From an uncultured Alphaproteobacteria bacterium (GTDB lineage: Bacteria; Pseudomonadota; Alphaproteobacteria; Micropepsales; Micropepsaceae): a stretch of DNA of 64,000 nt. The stretch lies in contig CADEFU010000003.1 of the NCBI GenBank assembly GCA_902826695.1, forward strand, positions 1 to 64,000, written 5' to 3'. A model generated the notes under the pieces. It saw nothing but the letters and a program-made list of their open reading frames with translations, ran no database searches and was not told the origin of the DNA. A program made the translations under genes and the position numbers. Position 1 is the first letter of the stretch, and every line of letters starts with the position of its first letter. This document shows positions 8,445-16,394 of the stretch, piece by piece.

Positions 8445-9365
8445 CTAGGCGCGAACGAGCAGTGCCTCGGCGATCTTGCCGTGGATGAAGCCGATCACGC
8501 GCGCCAGGTGCAGCGTGAAGAGGACGCCGATCATGCCCACGACAACCGCGAGCACAAGCCCGTGCGGCGTGTTGAGCAGCGCGTCGAGTTCGGGGAAGCC
8601 GTCGACACGCGCCACGTTCTGGCCGGTGCCGAGTTCGTAGAACGAGCTCGCAATAACGCCGCCGGACGCCGCGCCCAGAGTCACCGCCAGTACGAAATAG
8701 ATGATCCCGAGCGGCAGCTGCAGCAGCATGTAGATCAGTGATCCCCACGTGCGCCCGTCGGCAAGCACGCGCTTGATCCGCTGCCCGATAGTGCCGCCTT
8801 CTTCCTGTGTCGGCTGCCGGCGCGGCATGCGCACCCCAAGCAAGGCTTCGACGACGCGGCCTTCCACCCAACTGATCACGCGCACCGAGTAAACGAAAGC
8901 CAGAGCCAGCGGGATGCCGAAAATGAAGATGGAGAGCACGAGCGAGAGGGTCGAGCCTGTAACGGCCCAAGTGAAATAGAAAACGCCCGTTGCCAGCGAC
9001 AGCAGCATGTAGATCAGCGCGCCATAGGCTTGCGGATCGACAAGCACGCCGAACACGCCCGGCCAAGAGCTGCGCGCCGGCGCTTCGTCGTCGCGCGAGG
9101 GGAAGGGACCAACCGCCTGTTCCATTGCGATATACTCCTGCGCCACTTCCTGTGGCGATCCATAGGTTTCGACCACGCGCGCCAGCAATTGCGCTTCGCC
9201 TTCCTCCGGCGACTGCGCATGCTCTGCACGCAAATACTCTTCCGCGTCGGCCAACGCGTCTAAGATCAACGCAGGCGGCTGGCCCTTCAAACAGACTTTC
9301 AGCGCATCGAGATACGCTTGGATGCTCGCCGGAGCCGTCGTGCCGTTGGCATTCGTGTTAGCCAT
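8445..9365 (-). CDS. HAAS/putative sensor-domain membrane protein, PadR partner
   Basis: A 306-residue protein. Residues ~12-85 form a soluble alpha-helical segment (IQAYLDALKVCLKGQP...YGSPQEVAQEYIAMEQAVG) like the HAAS/DUF1700 domain that accompanies PadR regulators. It is followed by two homologous membrane units (YGALIYMLLSLATGVFYFTWAVTG and WGSLIYMLLQLPLGIIYFVLAVTL, each with a second hydrophobic pair), as in the Pfam 'putative sensor' domain. Its ATG overlaps the end of padR by 8 bp, so the two are coupled. By analogy it may signal envelope stress to the regulator or act as its target. Function is inferred from family and context. Confidence 0.75.
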   Translation of the reverse strand: MANTNANGTTAPASIQAYLDALKVCLKGQPPALILDALADAEEYLRAEHAQSPEEGEAQLLARVVETYGSPQEVAQEYIAMEQAVGPFPSRDDEAPARSSWPGVFGVLVDPQAYGALIYMLLSLATGVFYFTWAVTGSTLSLVLSIFIFGIPLALAFVYSVRVISWVEGRVVEALLGVRMPRRQPTQEEGGTIGQRIKRVLADGRTWGSLIYMLLQLPLGIIYFVLAVTLGAASGGVIASSFYELGTGQNVARVDGFPELDALLNTPHGLVLAVVVGMIGVLFTLHLARVIGFIHGKIAEALLVRA

Positions 9366-9729
9366 TGGCGCCTCCAGGTCCGGTCAGTGAATCGACGAAG
9401 CCGCGCAAGTCGGACCACACTTCTTTCCACGCTTCGAGCGCTTCGCGCCCCTCCGCAGAGATCGCGTAGTATCGCCGGGGCGGCCCCGACACGGATACTT
9501 CCACACGGCTGGAGAGCAGCCCCGCTGCATGCAGCGAGCGGAGCACCGGATAGATCGCGCCTTGCTTCAAGAACGAAGCGCCGCCGGCTTTTTCGCCGAT
9601 CTCTTTGGCGATCTGATAGCCGTACATTTCTTCCCCCGTGCGCTCCAGCAACGCCAAAAGCACCATGGCGGCGATGCCGCTATGCAGCTCCTTGCGGAAC
9701 TTCTTCAGGTGCAGTTCGGCCGACGTCAC
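9358..9729 (-). CDS. PadR family transcriptional regulator
   Basis: A 123-residue protein with the PadR winged helix: LLALLERTGEEMYGYQIAKEI, then FLKQGAIYPVLRSLHAAGLLSSRVE, and the wing RRYYAISAEGREALEAW. The GTG at 9729 is used because GGGAGGGCGAA stands right before it. It is the first gene of a two-gene operon with the membrane protein at 8445-9365. Such regulators usually repress their own operon. A promoter is proposed at 9798-9825. Confidence 0.9.
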   Translation of the reverse strand: MTSAELHLKKFRKELHSGIAAMVLLALLERTGEEMYGYQIAKEIGEKAGGASFLKQGAIYPVLRSLHAAGLLSSRVEVSVSGPPRRYYAISAEGREALEAWKEVWSDLRGFVDSLTGPGGANG

Positions 9730-9797
9730 TTCGCCCTCCCGCTGGGTCGCATTGGTGAGGTGACCCTCCGCGGCTGTGTTTCAGTATCATGGAGAGG

Positions 9798-9825
9798 CAT
9801 ATAGTACGAAGCTCACACTAGTCAA
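9798..9825 (-). promoter_or_regulatory. Candidate sigma70-type promoter of padR operon
   Basis: Read on the minus strand, TTGACT (9825-9820) stands 16 bp before TATATG (9803-9798), about 70 bp upstream of the padR GTG. The match is 5/6 and 4/6 to the sigma70 consensus. No perfect PadR palindrome was identified beside it. Confidence 0.4.
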
Positions 9826-9993
9826 CGGTACACAGCAGACGATAATCCGCAGAAACCTGCCAAGTCACGAAATCGTGGCCCGTTCGCCACCTGGCGGAAC
9901 AGAATCGCTGGGGAATTCCTGTCCGGATTGACCCTGACTGCCCGCCAGCTAGCTTTGGTGGCAGTCTGGGCGAGCAGATCTGGGGGGATACGC

Positions 9994-11808
9994 GTGCGCC
10001 ACTTACTGAACTCGGCCTTGGCCGGGATGACCGCGCTATGCCTTGGCCTGGCGCCGGTCGCCGCGCAGGGTTTAGGGCCGCCACCCGTTATCACCACGAC
10101 ACCGCCTCCGCAGCCCGCCGCGCCCCCACCGCCTCAACCCAACACGCAAGCGACACCAGCGCCGGCACCCGCCGCACCGCCCGCAGGCCCGGCGCTCCTC
10201 GTCAACACCACATCGACCTTTCGCGTTTTTCGAGAATCGTGGAGCGACGCGGACGAGCGCGGTTATTCGGAGTTCATCGAAGCGATAGGCAATGCTAACT
10301 GCCGCACGGTCGATCAGTGCATGAAGAACCCGGCGAACCCATTCGCGCGCACAGATCGACCGGGCGTGTTCTTCAGAGCCGACTGCGCGGACCTTCCGTA
10401 CTTTTTGCGCGCGTACTACGCGTGGAAGCGCGGTCTCCCGTTCTCGTACATTTCGGCGGTAAGTCCGCGCGGCAGCACGCGCGACATCCGCTACACCGCA
10501 AGCGGCAACAGCATAGCGGGGCGCCGCGATGTGTTGACGAACTCGACGAACGGGCTCGACCTGCTCGTCAATTTGCGCAACGGCATCTCCTCGGCCATGT
10601 ACCGGCTTCATCCGGACATGGAAGAAACAGATCTCTATCCCGTCCGTATCGACCGCAAAGCGCTGCGCGCAGGCTCCGTTCTCTATGATCCGAACGGACA
10701 CCTTGCCGTTGTGTACAAGGTCGAAGACGACGGGCGCATCCTCTACATCGACGCTCACCCCGACAACTCGTTGACGCGCGGTACTTACGGCCGCAAGTTC
10801 GTGCGCGCATCGCCTGGTATGGGATCGGGCTTCAAGAACTGGCGCCCAGCGCGCCTCGAAGGTGCCGTGAAGACGGCGGACGGAGTGCTCGTCGGCGGCC
10901 GCGTTGTCTTCGCAAAGAACGCTGAGATTCCCGATTACTCGACTGAGCAATACTTCGGCAACGTCGCGCGTCCTGAAAGCGACCGCCAATGGGCGTCGGG
11001 CGCATTTATGCTCGAGGGTCAGCAGGCCGATTATTATGACTTCCTACGGGCCAAGATGGGCGGCGGCTCTCTCGCTTACGAGCCCGTGCAGGAACTGCGT
11101 AACATGATACGCGCGAACTGCGAGGACATTAAATATCGCGCCGAGGCCGTCGATCTCGCGATCGCGCGGGGCATTCACTTGAAAGGTCAGCCGGCGCGCC
11201 TGCCGCCCAACATCTACGGCACCGAAGGCGAATGGGAGGACTTCTCCTCGCCCTCGCGCGACGCGCGCCTGAAAACGTCGTTCAAGGAATTGCGCGACCA
11301 AGTGCAGCGCTTCGTCGAGTGGCACGCCGCCAACGACCGGCGCATTCAATACGCGGGCTTCAACCTCTTGGCCGACCTGCTGAGCGCCTATGACCAAGAA
11401 GCGAACGCCTGCACGATCACTTACGTGCGCTCGAACGGCGCGCCCATGCAGCTTGGTTACGAAGAAATCCGCCGCCGCATGTTCCTGCTCTCGTTCGACC
11501 CGTACCATTGCATCGAGCGGCGCTGGGGCGCGAGCGACCAGGCTGAACTCAACACCTGCCGCGACGACGCTTACAAAGCTGAGTGGTATGCGGCCGAGCA
11601 ATATCTGCGCAACCAGATCGATCGGACCTATGACGCCCGCATGGACTTCGGCCTTGCCGAACTGAAGCAAGGACCAGGCCCAGGCAAGGGCGTAGCCACG
11701 CCGCCCGACATCGACGCACGCGGGTACATCGCAGGCCTGATCGCGAGCCGCCCGGCGCAAGCTGGTCCTGACGGCTACCCCGGCCTGCCAGCAGCGGGGA
11801 CGCGATAA
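9994..11808 (+). CDS. Exported protein with papain/NlpC-like Cys-His-Asp motif
   Basis: The product is 604 residues. The GTG at 9994 is chosen because GGGGGGAT precedes it and yields a signal peptide (RHLLNSALAGMTALCLGLAPVAAQ), followed by a Pro/Ala-rich linker. In the mature domain, Cys131 (RADCADLPYFLRAYYAW), His236 (NGHLAVVYKV) and Asp253 (YIDAHPD) are spaced as in papain-fold NlpC/P60 or transglutaminase-like proteins, so a periplasmic cysteine peptidase or amidase is plausible. The C-terminal ~300 residues have no recognised domain and contain several further cysteines. No named family is known to me, so function is inferred from the motif only. It converges with the 11813 gene (4 bp between stops). 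Confidence 0.75.
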   Translation: MRHLLNSALAGMTALCLGLAPVAAQGLGPPPVITTTPPPQPAAPPPPQPNTQATPAPAPAAPPAGPALLVNTTSTFRVFRESWSDADERGYSEFIEAIGNANCRTVDQCMKNPANPFARTDRPGVFFRADCADLPYFLRAYYAWKRGLPFSYISAVSPRGSTRDIRYTASGNSIAGRRDVLTNSTNGLDLLVNLRNGISSAMYRLHPDMEETDLYPVRIDRKALRAGSVLYDPNGHLAVVYKVEDDGRILYIDAHPDNSLTRGTYGRKFVRASPGMGSGFKNWRPARLEGAVKTADGVLVGGRVVFAKNAEIPDYSTEQYFGNVARPESDRQWASGAFMLEGQQADYYDFLRAKMGGGSLAYEPVQELRNMIRANCEDIKYRAEAVDLAIARGIHLKGQPARLPPNIYGTEGEWEDFSSPSRDARLKTSFKELRDQVQRFVEWHAANDRRIQYAGFNLLADLLSAYDQEANACTITYVRSNGAPMQLGYEEIRRRMFLLSFDPYHCIERRWGASDQAELNTCRDDAYKAEWYAAEQYLRNQIDRTYDARMDFGLAELKQGPGPGKGVATPPDIDARGYIAGLIASRPAQAGPDGYPGLPAAGTR

Positions 11809-11812
11809 GAGC

Positions 11813-12415
11813 CTAGGGTACCAAGTCGCCCAAGAACGCGAATCTGATGCGCTTGCCCTCGACGGTCAGCGTCCAGCGTTTGAAGTTCGGCGCCGCCGAG
11901 CACGAATTGCCGTCGCCGTGCAGGACCAGCGTCGCCATAGCGGTATTTCCGGCGCCCGCCGCGATACCGCTGAGCTGTGCCGCCCCGCTCAAGCGCCATT
12001 CCTTGTAGAGCTCTGGGCCGTTTGGCGGCGCCGATCCAAGCGTCGTCCTCGGATCGACCTCAAAACGCTCCATCGTGCGCGGCAGAACAAACTGAACCCG
12101 CCCGGGCTTGCCCGATGGATCGACGAAGTCGAAGCGAACCACGCCGCGGATCGCGGCCCGAACGCGATAAGGCCTGTCCGCCGGGTTCACGATGCCTTCG
12201 ACATTGTCCGGAAAACCTGCATTCGCGTAGAGCATCGCCGACGGCGCAAACCGCATCAGCACAAGCTCGCCCCGCAACGTGTCCAACGGGTCGTTGCTGT
12301 CCATCCGCTGCCCAGGCTCACTGCAGCAGGCGCAGGCCTGCGCCGCCTGCGTTTGCAAGAGAAGCGCAGCCGAAAGCACAAGCGCCGAGGTGGTCGCGCG
12401 CAGCATGGAAGTCAT
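11813..12415 (-). CDS. Exported Cys-rich-N-terminus protein, unknown function
   Basis: A 200-residue protein with a signal peptide (TTSALVLSAALLLQTQAAQA). The mature protein starts near a CACCSEPGQR cluster of three cysteines, which could bind metal or be modified. The rest is a soluble beta-rich-looking domain (FDFVDPSGKPGRVQFVLPRTMERFEV) with one more Cys (GNSCSAAPNFKRW). It is not a typical lipobox. I do not recognise the family. It lies 26 nt downstream of the polysaccharide deacetylase on the same strand and is likely in its operon. Confidence 0.7.
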   Translation of the reverse strand: MTSMLRATTSALVLSAALLLQTQAAQACACCSEPGQRMDSNDPLDTLRGELVLMRFAPSAMLYANAGFPDNVEGIVNPADRPYRVRAAIRGVVRFDFVDPSGKPGRVQFVLPRTMERFEVDPRTTLGSAPPNGPELYKEWRLSGAAQLSGIAAGAGNTAMATLVLHGDGNSCSAAPNFKRWTLTVEGKRIRFAFLGDLVP

Positions 12416-12441
12416 TTCGATGTTCCCTAATCGTGAGTGGC

Positions 12442-13317
12442 TTACCGCGCGGTTGCGCCGTACGGCACAGTACCTTCGCCCTGCGCGACCGGCACATCCT
12501 CTGGCGTGACCGGAGCCTTATATTTGTCGAACTCGCGGACCTCGTCGAGCGTCACGAACGTGTAACCCTCGGCGATTAACTCCGGCAGCATGGCTTGCAC
12601 CATCCACACCGACCGCTCGCGGATGTCGTGCATCAGCACGACGCCACCTTGCTTGCGGCGAATCTCGCGCATGTAGCCGCGCCCGCATTGGTTTGCCGAC
12701 AGATCGTGCGCCCAGCAATCCCAGTCGGCCGCCCCGCGCAAATTGCCCTCATCGTCGTACGAAATGTTGCCGCCGATGTCCCAATAGATCGGTCCGACAT
12801 AGTGCTTGAGCTCGGCATCGTTATTCAGAAAATCCGCATGCGCGCTGCGCCAAACGCCGTAGGGCGCGCGGAAATAGAGCCCTTGCCCCGGCCGCACATA
12901 GGGCGAGATCGCTGCATTGGTATTGCCGATCTGCGTCATCAAGAGTTGTGGGCTCTGCGCGTAACGCTTGCCCAACTGCGCATGCGAGAACGAGTGGTTC
13001 GCAATCACGTGCCCGTCGCGCATCATCCGGTCCATCGTCGCCGGATGCTGCCGAACGCGGGCACCCACGACAAAGAACGTGGCGCGAATCTTGTGCTGTC
13101 CCAGCGTCTCCAGCAAATCGTCGGTAAATGCCGACGGCCCGTCGTCGAACGTCAAGGCCAGCGTCTTCGTACCCACGAGGCCGGAACGATAGATGTTGGT
13201 GGGTTGGAAGTAGGCGTTCGCGGTTTCGATCTGCGATGGCGGAAGCGTTACGAACGCGAGCACCAGCACGACCGCGCAGACGATCGTGGCGACAAACGAC
13301 AATGCTCTTGCCAGCAT
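12442..13317 (-). CDS. Polysaccharide deacetylase (NodB/CE4) family protein
   Basis: The product is 291 residues. An N-terminal hydrophobic segment (ALSFVATIVCAVVLVLAFVT) gives a membrane anchor or signal. CE4 motifs are complete: TFDDGP (motif 1), HVIANHSFSH (metal-binding HxxxH), YFRAPYG (motif 3) and GGVVLMHDI (motif 5). The enzyme should remove acetyl groups from an envelope sugar polymer or peptidoglycan in the periplasm. The ATG at 13317 is preceded by GGGGGAG, so the longer 309-residue reading is rejected. It is probably the first gene of an operon with the 11813 gene, and divergent from the zincin. Confidence 0.9.
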   Translation of the reverse strand: MLARALSFVATIVCAVVLVLAFVTLPPSQIETANAYFQPTNIYRSGLVGTKTLALTFDDGPSAFTDDLLETLGQHKIRATFFVVGARVRQHPATMDRMMRDGHVIANHSFSHAQLGKRYAQSPQLLMTQIGNTNAAISPYVRPGQGLYFRAPYGVWRSAHADFLNNDAELKHYVGPIYWDIGGNISYDDEGNLRGAADWDCWAHDLSANQCGRGYMREIRRKQGGVVLMHDIRERSVWMVQAMLPELIAEGYTFVTLDEVREFDKYKAPVTPEDVPVAQGEGTVPYGATAR

Positions 13318-13485
13318 TGCTACTCCCCCAGTCCCAGAATGGGCAGTTCGCCAGAAGGTCCCGCCACACACAAGCGGAAGTTAATTTGGCCGTACATCCT
13401 CCGCGCGAACTCTTTGATTTTCGGCCGAAAACTGCCAAGGTAAATTTACAAGGACACACAGCCGCACGAACCAAAGGGTTGCGCC

Positions 13486-14355
13486 ATGAAGACTGAAGGC
13501 CGTCGTCAAAGCGAAAACATCGAAGACCGCCGCGGCAAGGGCGGCGGCGCGCCGATGGGACGTGCCGGCGTGGGAGGTTTGGGCCTCATCATCATCGTGG
13601 TTTTGGCGTTGGTTTTCGGCGTCGACCCTCGTCAATTCTTGGGCCAGATGGAGCAAGGCGGCGCGGACACCGGCGCCCCGGGACCAGCGCAGCCCTATCA
13701 AGAAAGCGGCGAAGAAGCGCAGCGCAGCGCGTTTATCAAAGTCGTCCTCGCCGACACCGAAGACGTCTGGAATCAGATCTTCAAGAACTCCGGCAAAGCC
13801 TACGAAGAACCAACGCTGGTTCTCTTTAGCGGCACCGTTCAATCCGCGTGCGGTTTCGCGCAAAGCGCAGCTGGCCCGTTCTACTGCCCGCGCGACAAGA
13901 AGGTTTATCTCGACCTGAGCTTCTATGACGAAATGGCGGGCAAGCTTGGTGCCAAGGGTGACTTCGCGTTTGCCTATGTCATCGCGCACGAAGTGGGCCA
14001 CCACATCCAAACGCTGCTTGGTACTTCAGGCCAAGTACAAGCCAAGCGCCAGCAGGTCAGCGAGGCGGAAGGCAACGAACTCTCGGTTCGCCTAGAACTT
14101 CAGGCCGACTGCTATGCCGGCGTCTGGGCGCACCACACCGAGAAGCAGAAACAAGTGCTCGAGCAAGGCGACATCGAAGAGGCGATGAACGCCGCCGCCG
14201 CCGTCGGTGACGACCGCTTGCAGAAGTCGGCGCAAGGCTACGTCGTGCCCGAAAGCTTCACCCACGGCACCTCGGAACAGCGCGCCAAGTGGTTCCGTCT
14301 CGGACTGCAATCCGGCAACGCGAACCAATGCAACACCTTCGCGGGCGACCTCTGA
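13486..14355 (+). CDS. ypfJ: YpfJ-type neutral zinc metallopeptidase (zincin)
   Basis: A 289-residue protein of the YpfJ/KPN_02809 zincin family. The N-terminus RRQSENIEDRRGKGGG is the usual conserved start, followed by one transmembrane helix (GLGLIIIVVLALVFG). The active-site helix is H168-E-V-G-H172-H (IAHEVGHHIQTLLG), then QADCYAGVWAHH with the likely third zinc-side acidic region. The ribosome-binding site is AAAGGG 10 nt before the ATG. Physiological substrates of this family are not known. It is divergent from the deacetylase across a 168-bp intergenic region. Confidence 0.9.
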   Translation: MKTEGRRQSENIEDRRGKGGGAPMGRAGVGGLGLIIIVVLALVFGVDPRQFLGQMEQGGADTGAPGPAQPYQESGEEAQRSAFIKVVLADTEDVWNQIFKNSGKAYEEPTLVLFSGTVQSACGFAQSAAGPFYCPRDKKVYLDLSFYDEMAGKLGAKGDFAFAYVIAHEVGHHIQTLLGTSGQVQAKRQQVSEAEGNELSVRLELQADCYAGVWAHHTEKQKQVLEQGDIEEAMNAAAAVGDDRLQKSAQGYVVPESFTHGTSEQRAKWFRLGLQSGNANQCNTFAGDL

Positions 14356-14459
14356 TTCCCGGGAAGTATTCGGGATCACACAATTGTCAGGCGAATCCGG
14401 CAGAGTTCTGCGGCGGATTCCGCAAGAAATCTTGATCCGTGATTAAGCGGTGGCCTTGT

Positions 14460-14482
14460 ATGGTGCCGCCCGCTGGCACCAT
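14460..14482. repeat. Inverted repeat between zincin and sppA
   Basis: ATGGTGCC (14460-14467) and GGCACCAT (14475-14482) form an 8-bp perfect stem with a 7-nt loop, about 105 nt after the zincin stop and 45 nt before the sppA start. No T run follows, so it may be an mRNA structure or binding site rather than a terminator. Confidence 0.4.
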
Positions 14483-14527
14483 CTATGTTGGTGTCATCCA
14501 ACGAAGTTTTCCAAGGGGCGTAATCAC

Positions 14528-16300
14528 ATGTGGTCATGGTTCCTGGCGAGATTGAAGGGCATCTTCAATCGCATCGCCTCGATCATCATTTTTCTAGTTC
14601 TGCTACTCGTCGTGTTCGGTGTGGTCGGGACGTTTACGCAGCCGACCCTGCCGGGCGACATGGTCTTGACGCTCGACATGCGCGATGGACTGCCCGACGC
14701 GCGGCCGAACAATCCGTTCGCCGAGCCGGGCAAGGTCACCTCAGTCATCGACGCGGTGACGGCACTCGCCAAGGCTGAAAGCGATGATCGTGTGAAGGGC
14801 CTCTACCTCCGCGTTGGCGGCAGCGGCATTTCGGGCGCGCAAGCGCAAGAAATCCGAGCGGCCCTGAAGGCCTTCAAAGCCAAAGGTAAGTTCGTCGTTG
14901 CGCACGCGCAGTCGTTCTACTCAAGCGGCATGGGCGACTACTTCCTCGCGACGGCTGCCGACGAGATCTGGCTGCAGCCGGTAAGTTCGATGAACGCGAC
15001 CGGCGTATCCACGACGTCGGCATTCTTGCGCAGCATGCTCGACAAGATCCAAGCGAAGCCCGAGTTCGCGCAGCGTTATGAATACAAGAACGCCGCGAAC
15101 ATGTTCATGGAGAAGGACTTCACCGTCGCGCACCGCGAAGCGAGCTACCGCTTGCTTGAGTCGATCTTCGAAACCTCGACGGCGGGCATCGCCGGCGACC
15201 GCAAGAAGACGCGCGACGAAGTCGTGGCGCTCATCAACGCGGCGCCCTACCTGACCCAAGAAGCGATCGACAAGAAGCTGATCGACAAGCAAGGCTACGA
15301 CGACGAAGCTGAGTCCGCCGCCAAGGCGCGCGCGGGCGGCAAAGCCGAAGTGAAGACTCTGTCGGAGTACTTCCAACTCGCGGGCAGCCCGTGGGAAGGC
15401 ATGGGCCGTCCGACGATTGCGCTGATCCAAGGCGAAGGCCAGATCAACGACGGCAAGTCGGAATCGAGCTGGGGTGGCGACACGTCGATGGGCGGTGACA
15501 CGATCGCGAAAGCGTTCCGTGACGCGACCGAAGACGACGACATCAAGGCGATCCTGTTCCGCGTGAACTCGCCGGGCGGCTCGGCCCTTGCCTCCGACCA
15601 AATTCTCGACGCCGTGAAAAAGGCGCAGAAGGCGGGCAAGAAGGTCGTCGTCAGCATGGGCGATGTCGCGGCCTCGGGCGGCTACTACGTGTCGCTCTCG
15701 GCCGACAAGATCTTCGCTCACGAAACGACGATCACCGGTTCGATCGGCGTTCTGTCGGGCAAGATCGTGACCTCGGGCTCGTTCTCGCTGATCGGCGTCG
15801 ACTTGAAGTCGCTCGGCGTCGGCACGAACGCGCTGATGGACTCGGCGACCCAATCGTTCACACCCGAACAATGGGCGCTGTTCAACAAGGGCATCGATCA
15901 GATCTACGAAGACTTCACCGCAAAGGTGGCCAAGGGCCGCAAGATGGACGTCGCCAAGGTGCGTGAAGTCGCCAAGGGCCGCGTCTGGACCGGCGCCGAC
16001 GCCAAGGCGCGCGGTTTGGTCGACGAGTTCGGCGGCTTCCGCGCCGCGCTCGAGGCAACGAAGGCGCTCGCAGGTATCCCGGCCGACTCCGAGATCAACC
16101 TGACGCGCGTCCCGCAGCGCCGCTCGCCGTTCGAGGAACTTGCTGAAATGTTCGGCACCTCCGCCGAAGTGGTTCGCACGCTCGCGATCCTGGGCAAGGT
16201 GGTGGAGAACGAATCGGTCGCCCACTTCTTCGGCCTGATCGACGACGAAAAAGGCGCGAAGGGCCATCAGCTCCTCCTGCCCACGCAGAAGACGCGGTAA
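14528..16300 (+). CDS. sppA: Signal peptide peptidase SppA, long (67K) type
   Basis: The product is 590 residues, close to E. coli SppA, with one N-terminal membrane helix (IASIIIFLVLLLVVFGVVG). It has the duplicated protease-IV architecture: the catalytic lysine is probably Lys187 (YEYKNAANMFME), and the nucleophile Ser383 lies in GDVAASGGYYVS of the C-terminal half. SFTPEQW, MDVAKVREVAKGRVWTG and ARGLVDEFGG are typical C-terminal blocks. It would digest cleaved signal peptides in the inner membrane. The ATG at 14528 is preceded by AAGGGGCG; the upstream 26 codons are not coding-like. A terminator follows at 16327. Confidence 0.95.
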   Translation: MWSWFLARLKGIFNRIASIIIFLVLLLVVFGVVGTFTQPTLPGDMVLTLDMRDGLPDARPNNPFAEPGKVTSVIDAVTALAKAESDDRVKGLYLRVGGSGISGAQAQEIRAALKAFKAKGKFVVAHAQSFYSSGMGDYFLATAADEIWLQPVSSMNATGVSTTSAFLRSMLDKIQAKPEFAQRYEYKNAANMFMEKDFTVAHREASYRLLESIFETSTAGIAGDRKKTRDEVVALINAAPYLTQEAIDKKLIDKQGYDDEAESAAKARAGGKAEVKTLSEYFQLAGSPWEGMGRPTIALIQGEGQINDGKSESSWGGDTSMGGDTIAKAFRDATEDDDIKAILFRVNSPGGSALASDQILDAVKKAQKAGKKVVVSMGDVAASGGYYVSLSADKIFAHETTITGSIGVLSGKIVTSGSFSLIGVDLKSLGVGTNALMDSATQSFTPEQWALFNKGIDQIYEDFTAKVAKGRKMDVAKVREVAKGRVWTGADAKARGLVDEFGGFRAALEATKALAGIPADSEINLTRVPQRRSPFEELAEMFGTSAEVVRTLAILGKVVENESVAHFFGLIDDEKGAKGHQLLLPTQKTR

Positions 16301-16326
16301 AGCGCCAGAAGCGCACGCAGAAATTG

Positions 16327-16360
16327 GGGCGCGGACCGCAAAGTCCGCGCCCTTCTTCTT
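16327..16360 (+). terminator. Terminator of sppA
   Basis: GGGCGCGGA (16327-16335) pairs with TCCGCGCCC (16344-16352), followed by TTCTTCTTT. It lies 27 nt after the sppA stop. Confidence 0.85.
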
Positions 16361-16394
16361 TGCGCCCACGCGCGGAGCCGATAGAAGTTCGCGT

